Positions 27,226 through 36,690 are shown, numbered from the stretch's first letter. The stretch: 64,000 bases of DNA from Candidatus Brocadiaceae bacterium S225 (GCA_007859995.1 SMSL01000005.1:157378-221377), one strand, 5' to 3'. A program made the numbers and translations. Notes: generated by a model from the sequence alone, not told the origin.

Positions 27226-27720
27226 TCACTCATTCTGAAGCTCTTTAAGCCGTTCCTTAACAACATTGGCATGTCGTGTTTCTCCGGTTTTGCGTTTAAC
27301 CCGTACCTTCACGTTGTTCCATGCTTCAGCAATCTTACCCTCCGGAGATATGATAAAAGTTGACCTGATTACTCCTTCGTATTCTTTACCATAGTTTTTT
27401 TTCATTCCCCAGACGCCGTATGCTTTATGCACCTTTTTATCGGGATCGCTTAACAGGGTAATGCCCAGACTCTGTTTCTCGATGAAGCGTCGATGTGATT
27501 CCGTACTGTCAGGGCTGACTCCTATAACAGTCGCATTGAGTTTATGGTAATCTTTCAGTGACTCGGTGAAATCGCGGGCCTCTTTTGTACATCCGGATGT
27601 ATTATCTTTCGGATAGAAGTATAGTACTATCCATTTGCCTTTGTAGTCTTTTAACGATACTTTTTTATCGTCCTGGTTTTTCAGGCAGAAATCCGGGGTT
27701 TTTGTGCCTGCTTTAATCAT
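27226..27720 (-). CDS. bcp: Thioredoxin-dependent peroxiredoxin, Bcp/PrxQ type
   Basis: Reduces hydroperoxides with a peroxidatic Cys. The motif FYPKDNTSGCTKEA gives Cys44 as peroxidatic. The resolving Cys usual five residues later in PrxQ is Arg here, so this is the 1-Cys or partner-resolved variant. GVIRSTFIISPEGKI fits the family end. Length 164 is normal. The ATG is preceded by a gaggt-type ribosome site. A typical 2-Cys peroxiredoxin gene lies 190 bases upstream on the same strand, separated by an inverted repeat, making a peroxide-defence pair with the ferritin-like gene further up. Confidence 0.93.
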   Translation of the reverse strand: MIKAGTKTPDFCLKNQDDKKVSLKDYKGKWIVLYFYPKDNTSGCTKEARDFTESLKDYHKLNATVIGVSPDSTESHRRFIEKQSLGITLLSDPDKKVHKAYGVWGMKKNYGKEYEGVIRSTFIISPEGKIAEAWNNVKVRVKRKTGETRHANVVKERLKELQNE

Positions 27721-27774
27721 AGTTTTACCTCTTACGGTTTTAAATTTATGAATAACAGTTCATAAAAAATTAAA

Positions 27775-27852
27775 AGTGCCTAAAGTTTAAAGCAAACTAA
27801 AGTTATGGCAAGAAAGGAATCTTTTGTTTTTTAACTTTAGGCACTTTAGTTT
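27775..27852. repeat. Interleaved inverted repeats between the two peroxiredoxin genes
   Basis: agtgcctaaagtt (27775-27787) pairs with aactttaggcact (27833-27845), 13 bp perfect. aaactaaagt (27794-27803) pairs with actttagttt (27843-27852), 10 bp perfect. The two pairings share bases 27843-27845 and cross, so alternative or pseudoknot-like folds are possible. The unit agtgYctaaagt...aaactaaag occurs in both orientations. Confidence 0.6.
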
Positions 27853-27908
27853 ACTTTAGACACTTCAAACCTGGCTACGGCTTTACAGCGCTATGTGATT
27901 GCTTCTGT

Positions 27909-28511
27909 TTATAGTTCTTCAGAATGTGAAGTTAGATAACCTGCAACACCATCTGCTGTTGGTTTCATGCCGTCCTCACCCTTTTGCCATCCGGCAGGAC
28001 ATACTTCTCCATGCTTCTCGTGAAACTGCAGGGCATCAACTAAACGAAGCATCTCATCGACATTACGTCCAAGAGGAAGATTGTTAACTACCTGATGTTG
28101 AACAATACCCTCTTTGTCGATCAAAAATGATGCTCGTAATGCAACTCCGGCATCGGCGAATTCAATTCCGTATGCTTGAACAATTTCATGTTTTACATCC
28201 GCTACCATTGGGAACTTTACCGCACCAATACCACCTTTATTAACCGGTGTATTTCTCCAGGCATGATGACTGAATTGTGAATCGACAGAGACAGAAACAA
28301 CCTCCACATCTCGTTTCTTAAACTCATCTATCCGTTTGTTATGGGCAATTATTTCTGTCGGACACACAAATGTAAAGTCCAGCGGGTAGAAGAACAGTAC
28401 TACGTACTTTCCCCGCAAATCAGACAGTTTAAAATCTTCCTTGATGCTGCCGTCCGGTAACACGGCAGCCGCCGTAAAATCCGGTGCTTCTTTAGTAACT
28501 AATACACTCAT
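27909..28511 (-). CDS. Typical 2-Cys peroxiredoxin (AhpC/Prx1 family)
   Basis: Peroxidatic Cys50 lies in FYPLDFTFVCPTE and resolving Cys171 in HGEVCPAGW, with the conserved Arg in LRASFLIDKEG. Length (200) is typical. It reduces hydrogen peroxide and organic peroxides, re-reduced by thioredoxin or a flavoprotein. No AhpF gene is adjacent. The mercuric-reductase-like flavoprotein at 22 kb is not obviously its partner. A good ribosome site (aaagga) precedes the ATG. It belongs to the minus-strand stress run with bcp and the ferritin-like gene. Confidence 0.95.
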   Translation of the reverse strand: MSVLVTKEAPDFTAAAVLPDGSIKEDFKLSDLRGKYVVLFFYPLDFTFVCPTEIIAHNKRIDEFKKRDVEVVSVSVDSQFSHHAWRNTPVNKGGIGAVKFPMVADVKHEIVQAYGIEFADAGVALRASFLIDKEGIVQHQVVNNLPLGRNVDEMLRLVDALQFHEKHGEVCPAGWQKGEDGMKPTADGVAGYLTSHSEEL

Positions 28512-28777
28512 ATCAATACTCCTTTCTAAAAAACAACATTAAAAACATTACACTTTTTACATTTAAAAAGTAATTTATCATGGATATAATCCTCTACGCT
28601 TCTGCGCCTCTGCAATGCGGCTGATACCGAATATCCATGCTGCTATCCTCATATCAATCTTCTTCTCTTGTGACATTGACAAAACATTTATATCAGGGAT
28701 AACACAAACACCACGGTCCGGAATAGTATTAACAAATAGTGTATTTGCTTATTACCGGAATGTATATACAACATATT

Positions 28778-29263
28778 TTACTCTTCGTCTACATGGTACC
28801 ACTCAGAATTTTCAACCCAATTATCAGGTTGTGATACGAAATTGACGATATTCTCCAGAAGAATACAATGACTTTTTTCTTCTTTTGCCAGCGTTAAAAA
28901 TATTTCTTTTTTATGCGGGTCTTTCTCACCATCTGCTCTTTCCAGATAAAATTTCTCACTGTTTGTCTCAACTTCCAAAGCCTTTTTGTAAAGTTCTACT
29001 TGTGAAACATCGACATTAATCTCTTTTTCATCTTTCATTTGCTTGAAAATATTCTTTATTTCTGTTAATGCTTCAGTATCCGTCGAATATGGTGTTTTAT
29101 CGTTTTTTTGCATACTCAGGATTATATTATAGTGCTTGGCCTCAGATTCAGCCATCATAGTCAGTATACCCTTAATACCCGCATTATCTGTTTTGTTCGC
29201 CAAATCGAGGTAAAAATGCCTACCGTCTAATTCCATCTGCATTGCGTATTTATATATATCCAT
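28778..29263 (-). CDS. Ferritin-like (rubrerythrin-type) diiron protein
   Basis: Two helix pairs each carry ExxH-type iron ligands: YAMQMELDGRHFYLDLAN with ESEAKHY, and KKALEVETNSEKFYLERA with AKEEKSH. This is the four-helix rubrerythrin/ferritin-like fold without the C-terminal rubredoxin. Such proteins remove peroxide or handle iron in anaerobes. Length 161. An aaggagt ribosome site precedes the ATG. It is upstream of the peroxiredoxin with a 270-base spacer. Confidence 0.88.
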   Translation of the reverse strand: MDIYKYAMQMELDGRHFYLDLANKTDNAGIKGILTMMAESEAKHYNIILSMQKNDKTPYSTDTEALTEIKNIFKQMKDEKEINVDVSQVELYKKALEVETNSEKFYLERADGEKDPHKKEIFLTLAKEEKSHCILLENIVNFVSQPDNWVENSEWYHVDEE

Positions 29264-30044
29264 ATTAATACTCCTTTTCTAGATTTTTTTAGTATTCGGA
29301 CAGAATAAGCCGTTAATTCTACCTGAACCCGTTCATCATTTCTCTCATAAAATATTTTTCATAGTTGATTATTTACTAATCAGCCATGAAAACACTGAAG
29401 CAATGTTCATGCCAATGGTCTCTTTTCATGCGCAAAAGATCGTGCAATGCACAAGTCTTAAATTAACAACACATTATGGCTTTATACAAAAAACAGAAAT
29501 ACTTCCTGCTGTATATTTTTATCAGTAATCACGAAATAATTACGAAGAGCAAGGTGCAATAAATAGCTGGCATAGCAAATTATTCGTATTAAGCGTATGT
29601 CACAAAACCGTGTGTCTATCCCCCCAGAATTACAATTCAAGGCAGTAAGGCACGATGAATAATATACTTATGTGATATTGGCAATGTATTCTTGTAAATA
29701 TTTTTATCCATAGGCATAAAGATTGCGCCTACTCAGTATACTTACAGGTATTTAACATGATAAAACATATTATGTTTCATATTCTTGGGGAAAGATAAAA
29801 CCCGGAAAGAAATTATAAATCACAGTTTTATTATAACCTAAATTGCGCGACTTAATATTACATGCCGTTGTAGCCGTCCGCCCAGGCGGACGTTTGCTCT
29901 CATCCGATGAGTGAATGTAAATTTCACGTAAGCTACACAACCTGAAGGTTGCGGCTATAAAACCGCCCAATTTAGGTATAAATCTGGCAGCTTTAAATTA
30001 CTAATTACTAATATTCTTGCGAAATTGTTAGGCAAGGAGGCGAT
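29264..30044. other. Long intergenic region with a MITE-like repeat
   Basis: No gene is supported between the ferritin-like protein and the small leader frame at 30048. The section 29264-29830 shows nothing recognisable. The repeat at 29836-29977 fills the right part. The two outermost genes are divergent, so promoters for both must lie here. Confidence 0.5.
29836..29977. repeat. MITE-like element with terminal inverted repeats
   Basis: acctaaattg (29836-29845) and caatttaggt (29968-29977) are exact terminal inverted repeats with T/A-rich flanks, 142 bp end to end. Inside are a ccgtccgcccaggcggacg hairpin and an inner pair tagccg...cggcta matching the REP-like family at 23488-23540. There is no coding capacity. 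Confidence 0.65.
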
Positions 30045-30047
30045 GTG

Positions 30048-30155
30048 GTGAAACGAAGGCTACGAATCCTGATTGATACATTGGTTTACATTGTTACGAC
30101 CTTGGAAGATTTATTTTTCATGATAGATAAAAAAAGTACCGTTACGTTTAAGTGA
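30048..30155 (+). CDS. Possible 35-residue leader peptide before the broken kinase
   Basis: The GTG (30045 or 30048) follows an excellent aaggagg ribosome site, and the frame ends at TGA 30153-30155, 7 bases before the kinase ATG. The peptide is basic at the start (MKRRLRILIDTLVYIVTT) with a hydrophobic middle, possibly a membrane or leader peptide that coupled translation to the kinase. It is short and has no known family. Confidence 0.4.
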   Translation: MKRRLRILIDTLVYIVTTLEDLFFMIDKKSTVTFK

Positions 30156-30162
30156 GTTTGAG

Positions 30163-31251
30163 ATGACAAGCATTATCGAAAATAAAGAAAGTTTACAGGA
30201 AATCGCATTACGACACCTGAATGATGGGGTATTTATGTTTGATAAGGATAGAAAAATAATACTGTTCAATCCTGCCTGTGAACAAATTGTCGGCTTCTCC
30301 ATGGATGAAATCACAGAGAATGAATCCAACTGCTTTGACATATTTAAATGCCACTCCTCAGACGGGAATTGCCTGGCGATATGCCCGGGACTCAATCTCT
30401 TTGATGAAAAACGTACTAAGATTGCGCGCGAATACCTTATCAAGACTAAAGAGGGTAAACAGAAACGGGTAATAACCAACTACTCTATTGTAAAGGATGA
30501 AAATGATAAGATCGAATATGTAGTTGGTATAATGCGTGATATAACAGAAGAGAAGATGTTTAATGAAGAACTGGTCAGGTCTAAGACCCTCTCAACGCTT
30601 GGGCAATACAGCAACGAACTGGCACATGAGATTAAAAACCCTTTAAATGCTATTAACATCCAGATGTCGTTATTAGAGAGAGAGATTGGCAAGTATGATC
30701 TGGGCGCAGGGAAAGAACTTGCAGATATAGTAAAAGTGGTTAAGGAAGAGAGATAAACAGTTGAATAAACTGGCAAAAGATTGTCTTAGTTTCTCAAAAT
30801 CAGGTGATTTAAATCGCACAGAGGAAGATATTGGCAGAATAATTGAAGAACTGCTATCCCTCATCACTCCACATGCAGACTTGAATGGAGTTAATATTTA
30901 CTTAACAATGTCTGGAAGCTGTCCGCAGATCTTAGTAGACAGGGACAAACTCAAGCAGGCGTTATTGAATATTATACTTAATGCTATAGAGGCTATGACA
31001 GATGGAGGAAATATAGCTATAACCGTATCAAGGAAAGACAGTTATTTAAATATATTTATTAAAGATACCGGTCCGGGTATTCCCGATGAGCTGCATGATA
31101 AGATATTTGGCCTTTTCTATTCTACTAAGAGTGGCGGTACAGGGTAGGACTGGCCGTCACAAAAAATATTGTTCATGCTCATGGTGGTAACATAAGGTTT
31201 GAAAAGCTGGTTGAGGGTGCTGAGTTTATAATCGAATTACCTTTGTCTTGA
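30163..31251 (+). pseudogene. PAS sensor histidine kinase, frameshifted
   Basis: A PAS domain (residues about 12-130) carries a Cys cluster FDIFKCHSSDGNCLAICPG. It is followed by the H-box ELAHEIKNPLNAI, and the frame stops at 30756. The second frame from 30761 continues LNKLAKDCLSF with the N-box QALLNIILNAIEAM and G1 DTGPGIPDELHDK, then stops at TAG in the G2 box. A further single-base loss lets LAVTKNIVHAHGG follow to the stop at 31251. Two frameshifts thus break an otherwise complete kinase. It overlaps the next regulator start and formed a two-gene unit with it. Confidence 0.8.
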
Positions 31252-31259
31252 CAAAGAAA

Positions 31260-32682
31260 ATGAAGAAACCAAGAATATTGTTAATAGATGACGATAAAAA
31301 CACTGCCAACGGTCTGAGGAAAATTCTCCTGCAGGATGGCTATGATACCAGTTGCGTGTACACAGGTAATGAAGCGATAAGCTTAATCGATACCGAACAC
31401 TTTGATATAGTAATTACGGATATGAAGTTACCGGATATCAGTGGTTTTTCTATTATAGAGAAGGTTAAGAAGAAAGATGAGGACATACCGGTATAATGAT
31501 AACGGCATTCAGCTCTCTGCAAACTGCCATTGACGCGATGAAGAAGGGGGCGGATGATTACCTGACTAAGCCGGTAAACATAGAGGAGTTAGAATTGATA
31601 CTTAAGAAGATATGGGAAAAGCAACTCCTTATATTACAGAATCGTGAGCTGAGGCAGCAGCTGGATGATAAATACGGTTTCTCGGGGTTCATAGGTAATA
31701 CGCCTGAGATGCAGCTTATTTTTAAGACAATTACAGAGATCGCGCCTACTGCGGCCTCGGTGTTAATATATGGTGAAACGGGAACGGGTAAGGAGCTCGT
31801 TGCACATGCGATTCATCACAATAGTGACAGGAATAATACCCCGTTTCTAGCGCTTCATTGTGCATCGTTGTCCGAGGGGGTGCTGGAGAGTGAACTGTTT
31901 GGACATGAGAAAGTGCTTTTACCGGCGCGGTGAATCAGAGGAGAGGCAGGTTTGAGTTGGCGGATAGTGGTACCTCTTTTTGATGAGATAGGTGATCTGA
32001 ATTCACATGTGCAGATAAAGCTGCTAAGGGTGCTTGAGACGGGATGCTTTGAAAGGGTCGGAGGGGAAGAGACGCTGGAGTCGAATGTAAGGATAATCGC
32101 GGCGACAAATAAGGATTTGGAGGAGGAGATCAGAGAGGGGCGGTTTTAGAGAGGATCTGTACTACCGGTTAAATGTAATCAATCTGGAGATTCCTCCGCT
32201 AAGAGACCGGAGAGATGATATTGGGTTGTTGACAGATAGTTTTCTGGTAAAAATATGCGGCAAAGAACAAGAAGGATATTAAGGGGTTCAGTTCGCAGTG
32301 TACCAGGTTATTGAACAATTATAACTGGCCCGGCAATGTGAGAGAGCTTGAAAATGCGGTAGAGAGAGCGGTGGTAATGGCCAGGAATGAATTTATAGAG
32401 CCCGGCAATCTTCCATCAAGCATAAATCAAAGTTTAAAAAAGGCGAAAAAAGATACATCCCGCATACCGCCAGGTACAACGATGAAGGAGATCGAGAAGA
32501 GGGCTATCCTCGAAACACTTCACACGACTGGCGGCAGTAAGTCTAAAGCGGCGAAGATACTTGGTATTTCTACAAGAAAAATCGAATATAAGATCAAAGA
32601 ATGGTCAAGTAACGATGATGCGAAGGCGCTAAAAGGTAGAATAAGACCAGAAAACAACGTATCGGGGCAATCTCCAGATTAA
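31260..32682 (+). pseudogene. NtrC-type sigma-54 response regulator, multiply frameshifted
   Basis: In order: receiver (ILLIDDDKN, phosphorylated Asp in VITDMKLPD), Walker [21 protein letters not shown] in a shifted frame (31920s), [17 protein letters not shown] in a shifted frame, WPGNVRELENAVERAV, and a Fis-type DNA-binding end SKSKAAKILGIS. Breaks lie near 31492, 31915, 31975, 32148 and 32253. All look like single-base indels, mostly in short homopolymers. All domains survive only as pieces. It is the partner of the broken kinase upstream. Base-call error is possible, but the surrounding genes are clean. Confidence 0.8.
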
Positions 32683-32733
32683 GATCTGAATTGAACCATT
32701 TACTCTGATCATCCATAATAAACTCCAGTGTTT

Positions 32734-32958
32734 TCACTTTGAAATATAACGAATCCCTTTTACAACTAGCCAGACAAAACCAGCAGTTGTTGAGAGCCCT
32801 CCCAGGACAGTTATGACCGGACTTGTATTACCAAGGTCACGCTCATAAGCGAGTATCAAAAGTCCTGAGAAAAAGAAAAACAAAGGAAGAATATACCTTC
32901 TTCCGGATTGCTTTGCTTTAGCCGAGTGTTCACAATTATCACACTTACCAAAAACCAT
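32734..32958 (-). CDS. Small membrane protein with CxxC start
   Basis: 74 residues: a CDNC pair in the first ten residues, a basic stretch, then two hydrophobic segments (LPLFFFFSGLLILAY and ITVLGGLSTTAGFVWLVV). The Cys pair plus His could bind metal or zinc. It is convergent with the broken NtrC gene. Family not recognised. Confidence 0.45.
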   Translation of the reverse strand: MVFGKCDNCEHSAKAKQSGRRYILPLFFFFSGLLILAYERDLGNTSPVITVLGGLSTTAGFVWLVVKGIRYISK

Positions 32959-33554
32959 TTTATTGTTTAATAGTATCCATTACTTTTATCACCGTATACC
33001 TTTCTGCAAGACTACATTTATTACATTAATAATTCAAACTTTTTATGTAATGCAGGAAGAAAAACTAAAAGAATTTTCAATATGGTAAATGGTACAGGGA
33101 TTTTGCAAAAAAACTGATACTGCAAGGCAGGATTGCCTTCATTATCAAAAACTATATCAACCGCACATTTATGATAAAATTTAAATCAATAGAATAAGGA
33201 CTAACCTGAAGATTTAAATACATACATAGACCGGGCATGATCAGGCGAATTTTTTTCGCAAGGATTTAGAAACGGCTTATGCGATATTTTTTTGCGAAAC
33301 CACGCCTTGGATAGTAAAGCATTGTCGGTTCACTGTTTAGGCGCAAATTAAATATTTTATCTGTGAATGGATCAATAATGGTACTAATATTGCGACCGAT
33401 ATAAGTGAAGACTTAATCTTTATAAAGTCGCATAATAATACTGGCGGAGAACAACGTTTCGTGCTAAGCCGAATTTAATAAATGAATAAAGTTAATTTTA
33501 GAAAATATTTTATATTTCTTTAAAATAATTTTGAATTGGAAGGAGATATGCGTG
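32959..33554. other. AT-rich intergenic region upstream of the cytochrome c'-like gene
   Basis: No coding sequence is supported. tttcgcaa (33254-33261) and ttgcgaaa (33292-33299) form an 8-bp inverted repeat that could be a regulatory site or hairpin. The final 70 bases are very AT-rich and probably hold the promoter of the downstream gene. Confidence 0.4.
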
Positions 33555-34061
33555 ATGAAGAAAATTTATCAAGTATGTATAGCGTTATTTTGTTCATTAG
33601 TTATTGCTTCAGGAGTTCTAACCTTCAGCGGAGAAAGCAGTAAAGCCTATGCCGCTGCAGGAGGAGAGACTATGCATGACTCTATAGCGACTAAATATGC
33701 GATGAAAGCTGTAGGCTCATCTATGTCTAAGATACTGGACGGATTATTGAATGGTGATTTCGATGTAGTGATTAAGGAGTCTAATAAGATATCCAGAATC
33801 AGTGAATATATGGTTGATATGTATTTTCCGGATGACGAATGGGGACTGGTAGGGCGGAAATTTAAAATGTCTGACAAATCAATGAAAGCGGAATATGAGA
33901 AATACGCAAAAGAGATGGCTGCCGCCACTAAAAACCTTGCAGATACTGCAAAAAATGGAGACAGCATGGAAACATATGAAGTTTTTGATTCATTGTTAAG
34001 AAACTTATGCTTTGAATGTCATAACGCTTCACGTACCGACTGGCCTGTGCGGTCTAAATAG
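33555..34061 (+). CDS. Cytochrome c'-like exported mono-haem protein
   Basis: Signal peptide (MKKIYQVCIALFCSLVIASGV... ending KAYAAAG), then about 130 residues of helix-forming sequence. A single haem-binding CFECH lies near the C-terminus (residues 152-156 from this start), the arrangement of class II cytochrome c'. Such proteins bind NO or CO or transfer electrons in the periplasm. Loss of one axial ligand is typical but cannot be read here. aaggag lies 9 bases before ATG 33555; an earlier in-frame TTG at 33531 is less likely. A strong terminator follows. Confidence 0.8.
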   Translation: MKKIYQVCIALFCSLVIASGVLTFSGESSKAYAAAGGETMHDSIATKYAMKAVGSSMSKILDGLLNGDFDVVIKESNKISRISEYMVDMYFPDDEWGLVGRKFKMSDKSMKAEYEKYAKEMAAATKNLADTAKNGDSMETYEVFDSLLRNLCFECHNASRTDWPVRSK

Positions 34062-34082
34062 ATGCTTCGTTAATTCTCCCTT

Positions 34083-34121
34083 TATAGCGCATCTACATTT
34101 TTGTAGATGCGCTATAATTTT
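34083..34121. terminator. Strong, probably bidirectional terminator
   Basis: 15-bp perfect stem (34083-34097 with 34102-34116), TTTT loop, followed by tttt. It lies between the convergent cytochrome c'-like and di-haem peroxidase-like genes and can serve both. Confidence 0.85.
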
Positions 34122-34218
34122 CCCCCTTCTTACCGATTTAAATATCAGGTGCAATATGTTTACTCCGTGTGCCTTTTTGCAGACCTGACACTCTTCATTT
34201 TAAACCATCTATCTGGAG

Positions 34219-35571
34219 CTATAGTGTTCGCATAAACGCGACCAGATCAGTTTTCTGCTGTGCTGACAGTTTTAGTTCTTGAATTATGTTGAAAAACTCA
34301 ACCGTATCCTCCAGCGTCAGGCACCTCCCATCGTGCATGTATGGAGGCGAATCCTTGATTCCACGCAGGGCAAAGGTCTTTATCATCCCCTCGGCACGTC
34401 CATCATAGAAACGTTCTACCTGGAGATCGTGTGCGAGGTTGTCCGTGTAATATGGAGCAGGATGGCAGGAGGCACATGCCATCGTAAAAATCTTTTCGCC
34501 TCGCAGCTCAGATTCTGTGGCTTTCTTCGGATACAGGCGACCCTGAATATCCAACTTTGTCGCTGGAGGAAAAGCGATCATGTTCTGCATTGCAGCCATG
34601 GCTGCGATTTCCTCCCTCGTAAAGCGGCGGGCACCCTTTTTCAGCGCGATAACCGGATCGCCGTCAAAGTAAGCTGTTTTTGCCTCAACTTCACTGAAAT
34701 CCTCCAGTGACCGCAAAGAGCGCTTGGAACCTAAGAAGTGCTGAATATTCACACCACGCAGGCTGACGGTGTCAATTCGAAATCGCGTCTCCTGGGGCCG
34801 ATTGTCCGGATTGAGATGGAAGACACCACTTGTATGACCATTAGGGTGACAGCTGAAACAGGAGACCACATCCTGCGCTATATCCGCCTTGCGGTCCTCA
34901 GTCACGTTGAACTGCTGCTGTGCCACCGGTGTAACCAGAAGACGCATGCCTTCCAACTGAAACGGCGTGAGTATGCCGTTAAACTTCTCATAGTAATTGT
35001 TGATCGTAATCTCCTCTCCACCGGAAACATCTCCCAGATCAGGTCGTGAGATCAGAAATAATGGCGGTGGAAATTCCGGCAGATAAGCTTCCGGTAAGTC
35101 GAAGTCTACATCAAAGCGGACAAGTTCAGGATGTGTTTCCAATTGCATCGGGGCCACGACCATTCCACCGGTAGCATGCTTGACATGCGGCAATGGAGGG
35201 TATGGGAATACGCCCTTCTGCTTGATCTCTTCAGGTGGCATCGAACCTAAACTCTCCCAGGATATACCGCCACTTAATTTTGCTGTTGGCCCAACCGGCA
35301 GGGGCTTTCCACCGGACATTTTAGCATCCGGGGCAGTTTTTCCTGATAAATTGTACCGTTCTTTAAGCAGTGCCATGTGTTTGCTCATTGCTTCCGACTT
35401 CTCTGCTATGTCCCGTTCGCGCATTGCTTCAAATGGTTCTGTGACCATTACGTGCATATAGCTGGATTCCTGCATTTTCATTTCCTTCGCATACACCGCT
35501 CCTGAAATGGTCGACACCGTCGCGAAGACTAACAGCACCGCCATAGCGCACTTTCGTGTTATTCTTTTCAT
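34219..35571 (-). CDS. Di-haem cytochrome c peroxidase / MauG-like protein
   Basis: A signal peptide in residues 1-28 (cleavage near VYAKE) is followed by about 200 residues of family-atypical N-terminal sequence. Two c-haem sites then follow: CFSCH at 238-242 and CASCH at 366-370. The C-terminal part has the peroxidase-family features KTFALRGIKDSPPYMHDGRCLTLEDTVEFFN. Members reduce peroxide or oxidise protein side chains in the periplasm. The spacing between haem sites (128 residues) is near that of bacterial CcpA. The long N-terminal segment may be a partner-binding or regulatory domain. It is alone, ending at the shared terminator. Confidence 0.85.
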   Translation of the reverse strand: MKRITRKCAMAVLLVFATVSTISGAVYAKEMKMQESSYMHVMVTEPFEAMRERDIAEKSEAMSKHMALLKERYNLSGKTAPDAKMSGGKPLPVGPTAKLSGGISWESLGSMPPEEIKQKGVFPYPPLPHVKHATGGMVVAPMQLETHPELVRFDVDFDLPEAYLPEFPPPLFLISRPDLGDVSGGEEITINNYYEKFNGILTPFQLEGMRLLVTPVAQQQFNVTEDRKADIAQDVVSCFSCHPNGHTSGVFHLNPDNRPQETRFRIDTVSLRGVNIQHFLGSKRSLRSLEDFSEVEAKTAYFDGDPVIALKKGARRFTREEIAAMAAMQNMIAFPPATKLDIQGRLYPKKATESELRGEKIFTMACASCHPAPYYTDNLAHDLQVERFYDGRAEGMIKTFALRGIKDSPPYMHDGRCLTLEDTVEFFNIIQELKLSAQQKTDLVAFMRTL

Positions 35572-35773
35572 GGATCCATCCTTTCCTGTATAAGATTAGG
35601 TATTAATATATCTTAAAACTGGAGTGTCTCTTTAACTATTATCACATTGTAAATTCTATTTTGGTATTAACATTTTTACTCAAAAGAAACGCACCCCTTA
35701 CTGTCATTTATTTTACAATGCAAAGGCCACAGTGACATTATAATCATAAGCGCTACAAGAGGTGCATAACAGG

Positions 35774-36193
35774 TTAATTAACTTTAATTTGCCTCGGTTG
35801 TGCTTCCGGCGCCTTGGGTAATGTCAGAGTTAATACCCCGTCAGAGAGATTTGCGTCTATATTTCCGGTGTCAATCTCGTTTGATACACTAAATTTCCGT
35901 GTAAAATGCCCCACATTATATTCCGTGTACACGGGATTAAGATCATTATACGTCGAATAGTCGATTTGACCATCAACCTCCAGAACATTATCCTCCAGCT
36001 TGACATGGATATTCTCTTTTTTGACACCCGGTATGTCCATAGTAACAACGAGACTCTTTTCTGTCTCAACAATGTCAGTGAGAGGAACATAGTATTTCCC
36101 CGCAACTGTTTTCTCTCCGGTAAACTCACTTTTTTTAACTTCCTGATCTTTAACCTTCTTCACTTCGCTGATTTTTTTATCCATAGCATCCAC
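35774..36193 (-). CDS. Hsp20/alpha-crystallin small heat-shock protein (second of a pair)
   Basis: ATP-independent holdase, cytoplasmic. The alpha-crystallin domain covers residues about 45-139 with VTMDIPGVKKENIHVKLEDNVLEV and the family GVLTLTLPK motif; the C-terminal IxI anchor is IKV. The N-terminal arm is Lys/Glu-rich. It closely resembles the protein at 47090-47500 (shared FTGEKTVAGKYY/YAGERTVSGKYY and NPVYTEYNVGH). It follows the Hsp20 gene at 36206 by 12 bases with a ribosome site (aaagg) in the gap, so the two form an operon. Confidence 0.92.
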   Translation of the reverse strand: MDAMDKKISEVKKVKDQEVKKSEFTGEKTVAGKYYVPLTDIVETEKSLVVTMDIPGVKKENIHVKLEDNVLEVDGQIDYSTYNDLNPVYTEYNVGHFTRKFSVSNEIDTGNIDANLSDGVLTLTLPKAPEAQPRQIKVN

Positions 36194-36205
36194 CTTTCTT
36201 AAAGA

Positions 36206-36628
36206 TTATTGAATAGCAATTTGTCTGGGTTTGTCAGCTTCTGCGCGGGGCAGGGAGATCACTAGAATTCCCTCGTTATACTCTGCTTTTACCTTATCCG
36301 CTTCTACACTAATTGGCAGTTTTAGCGTCCTGTCGAATTTTGAAGAGTTACGTTCTATACGATGATAACTGATTTTTTCTCCATAGTTAATCTCCCGCTC
36401 TCCTGCAATCCGCACGGTATTATCTTTTACCTGCAACTGCAAATCCTCTTTTTTGATTCCGGGTAATTCAGCCACGAGAACTAAATCTCCCCCTTTTTCA
36501 AAAATATTAACAGGTGGGTGAACTCCTCTGTTTGTTGTCTCACCTTCAAAATAACCGGTATCTTGAGCAATATCCATTGCTTCCTGAAGTGCCAGAAGTG
36601 AATCCAGTGTGTTTGATAACGATAACAT
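36206..36628 (-). CDS. Hsp20/alpha-crystallin small heat-shock protein (first of a pair)
   Basis: Holdase with an alpha-crystallin domain at residues about 38-135: PPVNIFEKGGDLVLVAELPG, ERNSSKFDRTLKLP, GILVISLPRAEADKPRQI. The N-terminal arm (LDSLLALQEAMD) is short. It begins with a strong aaaggagg ribosome site. It is a paralogue of 47521-47940, sharing TTNRGV.PSVNIFEK and the same partner order. Both members of this pair therefore appear twice in the window. Confidence 0.92.
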   Translation of the reverse strand: MLSLSNTLDSLLALQEAMDIAQDTGYFEGETTNRGVHPPVNIFEKGGDLVLVAELPGIKKEDLQLQVKDNTVRIAGEREINYGEKISYHRIERNSSKFDRTLKLPISVEADKVKAEYNEGILVISLPRAEADKPRQIAIQ

Positions 36629-36690
36629 AAAACCCTCCTTTGTTAAAATTTCATTAATAAAAAATAATTAAGTAAAATCCTGAGTACCAT

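Noticed and set aside
28615..28845. Plus-strand frame over the ferritin-like gene end
   Set aside because: Antisense to a well supported gene and no ribosome site.
29672..29700. Possible sigma-54 promoter (ttggca...ttgt)
   Set aside because: Spacing between the GG and GC elements is two bases too long.
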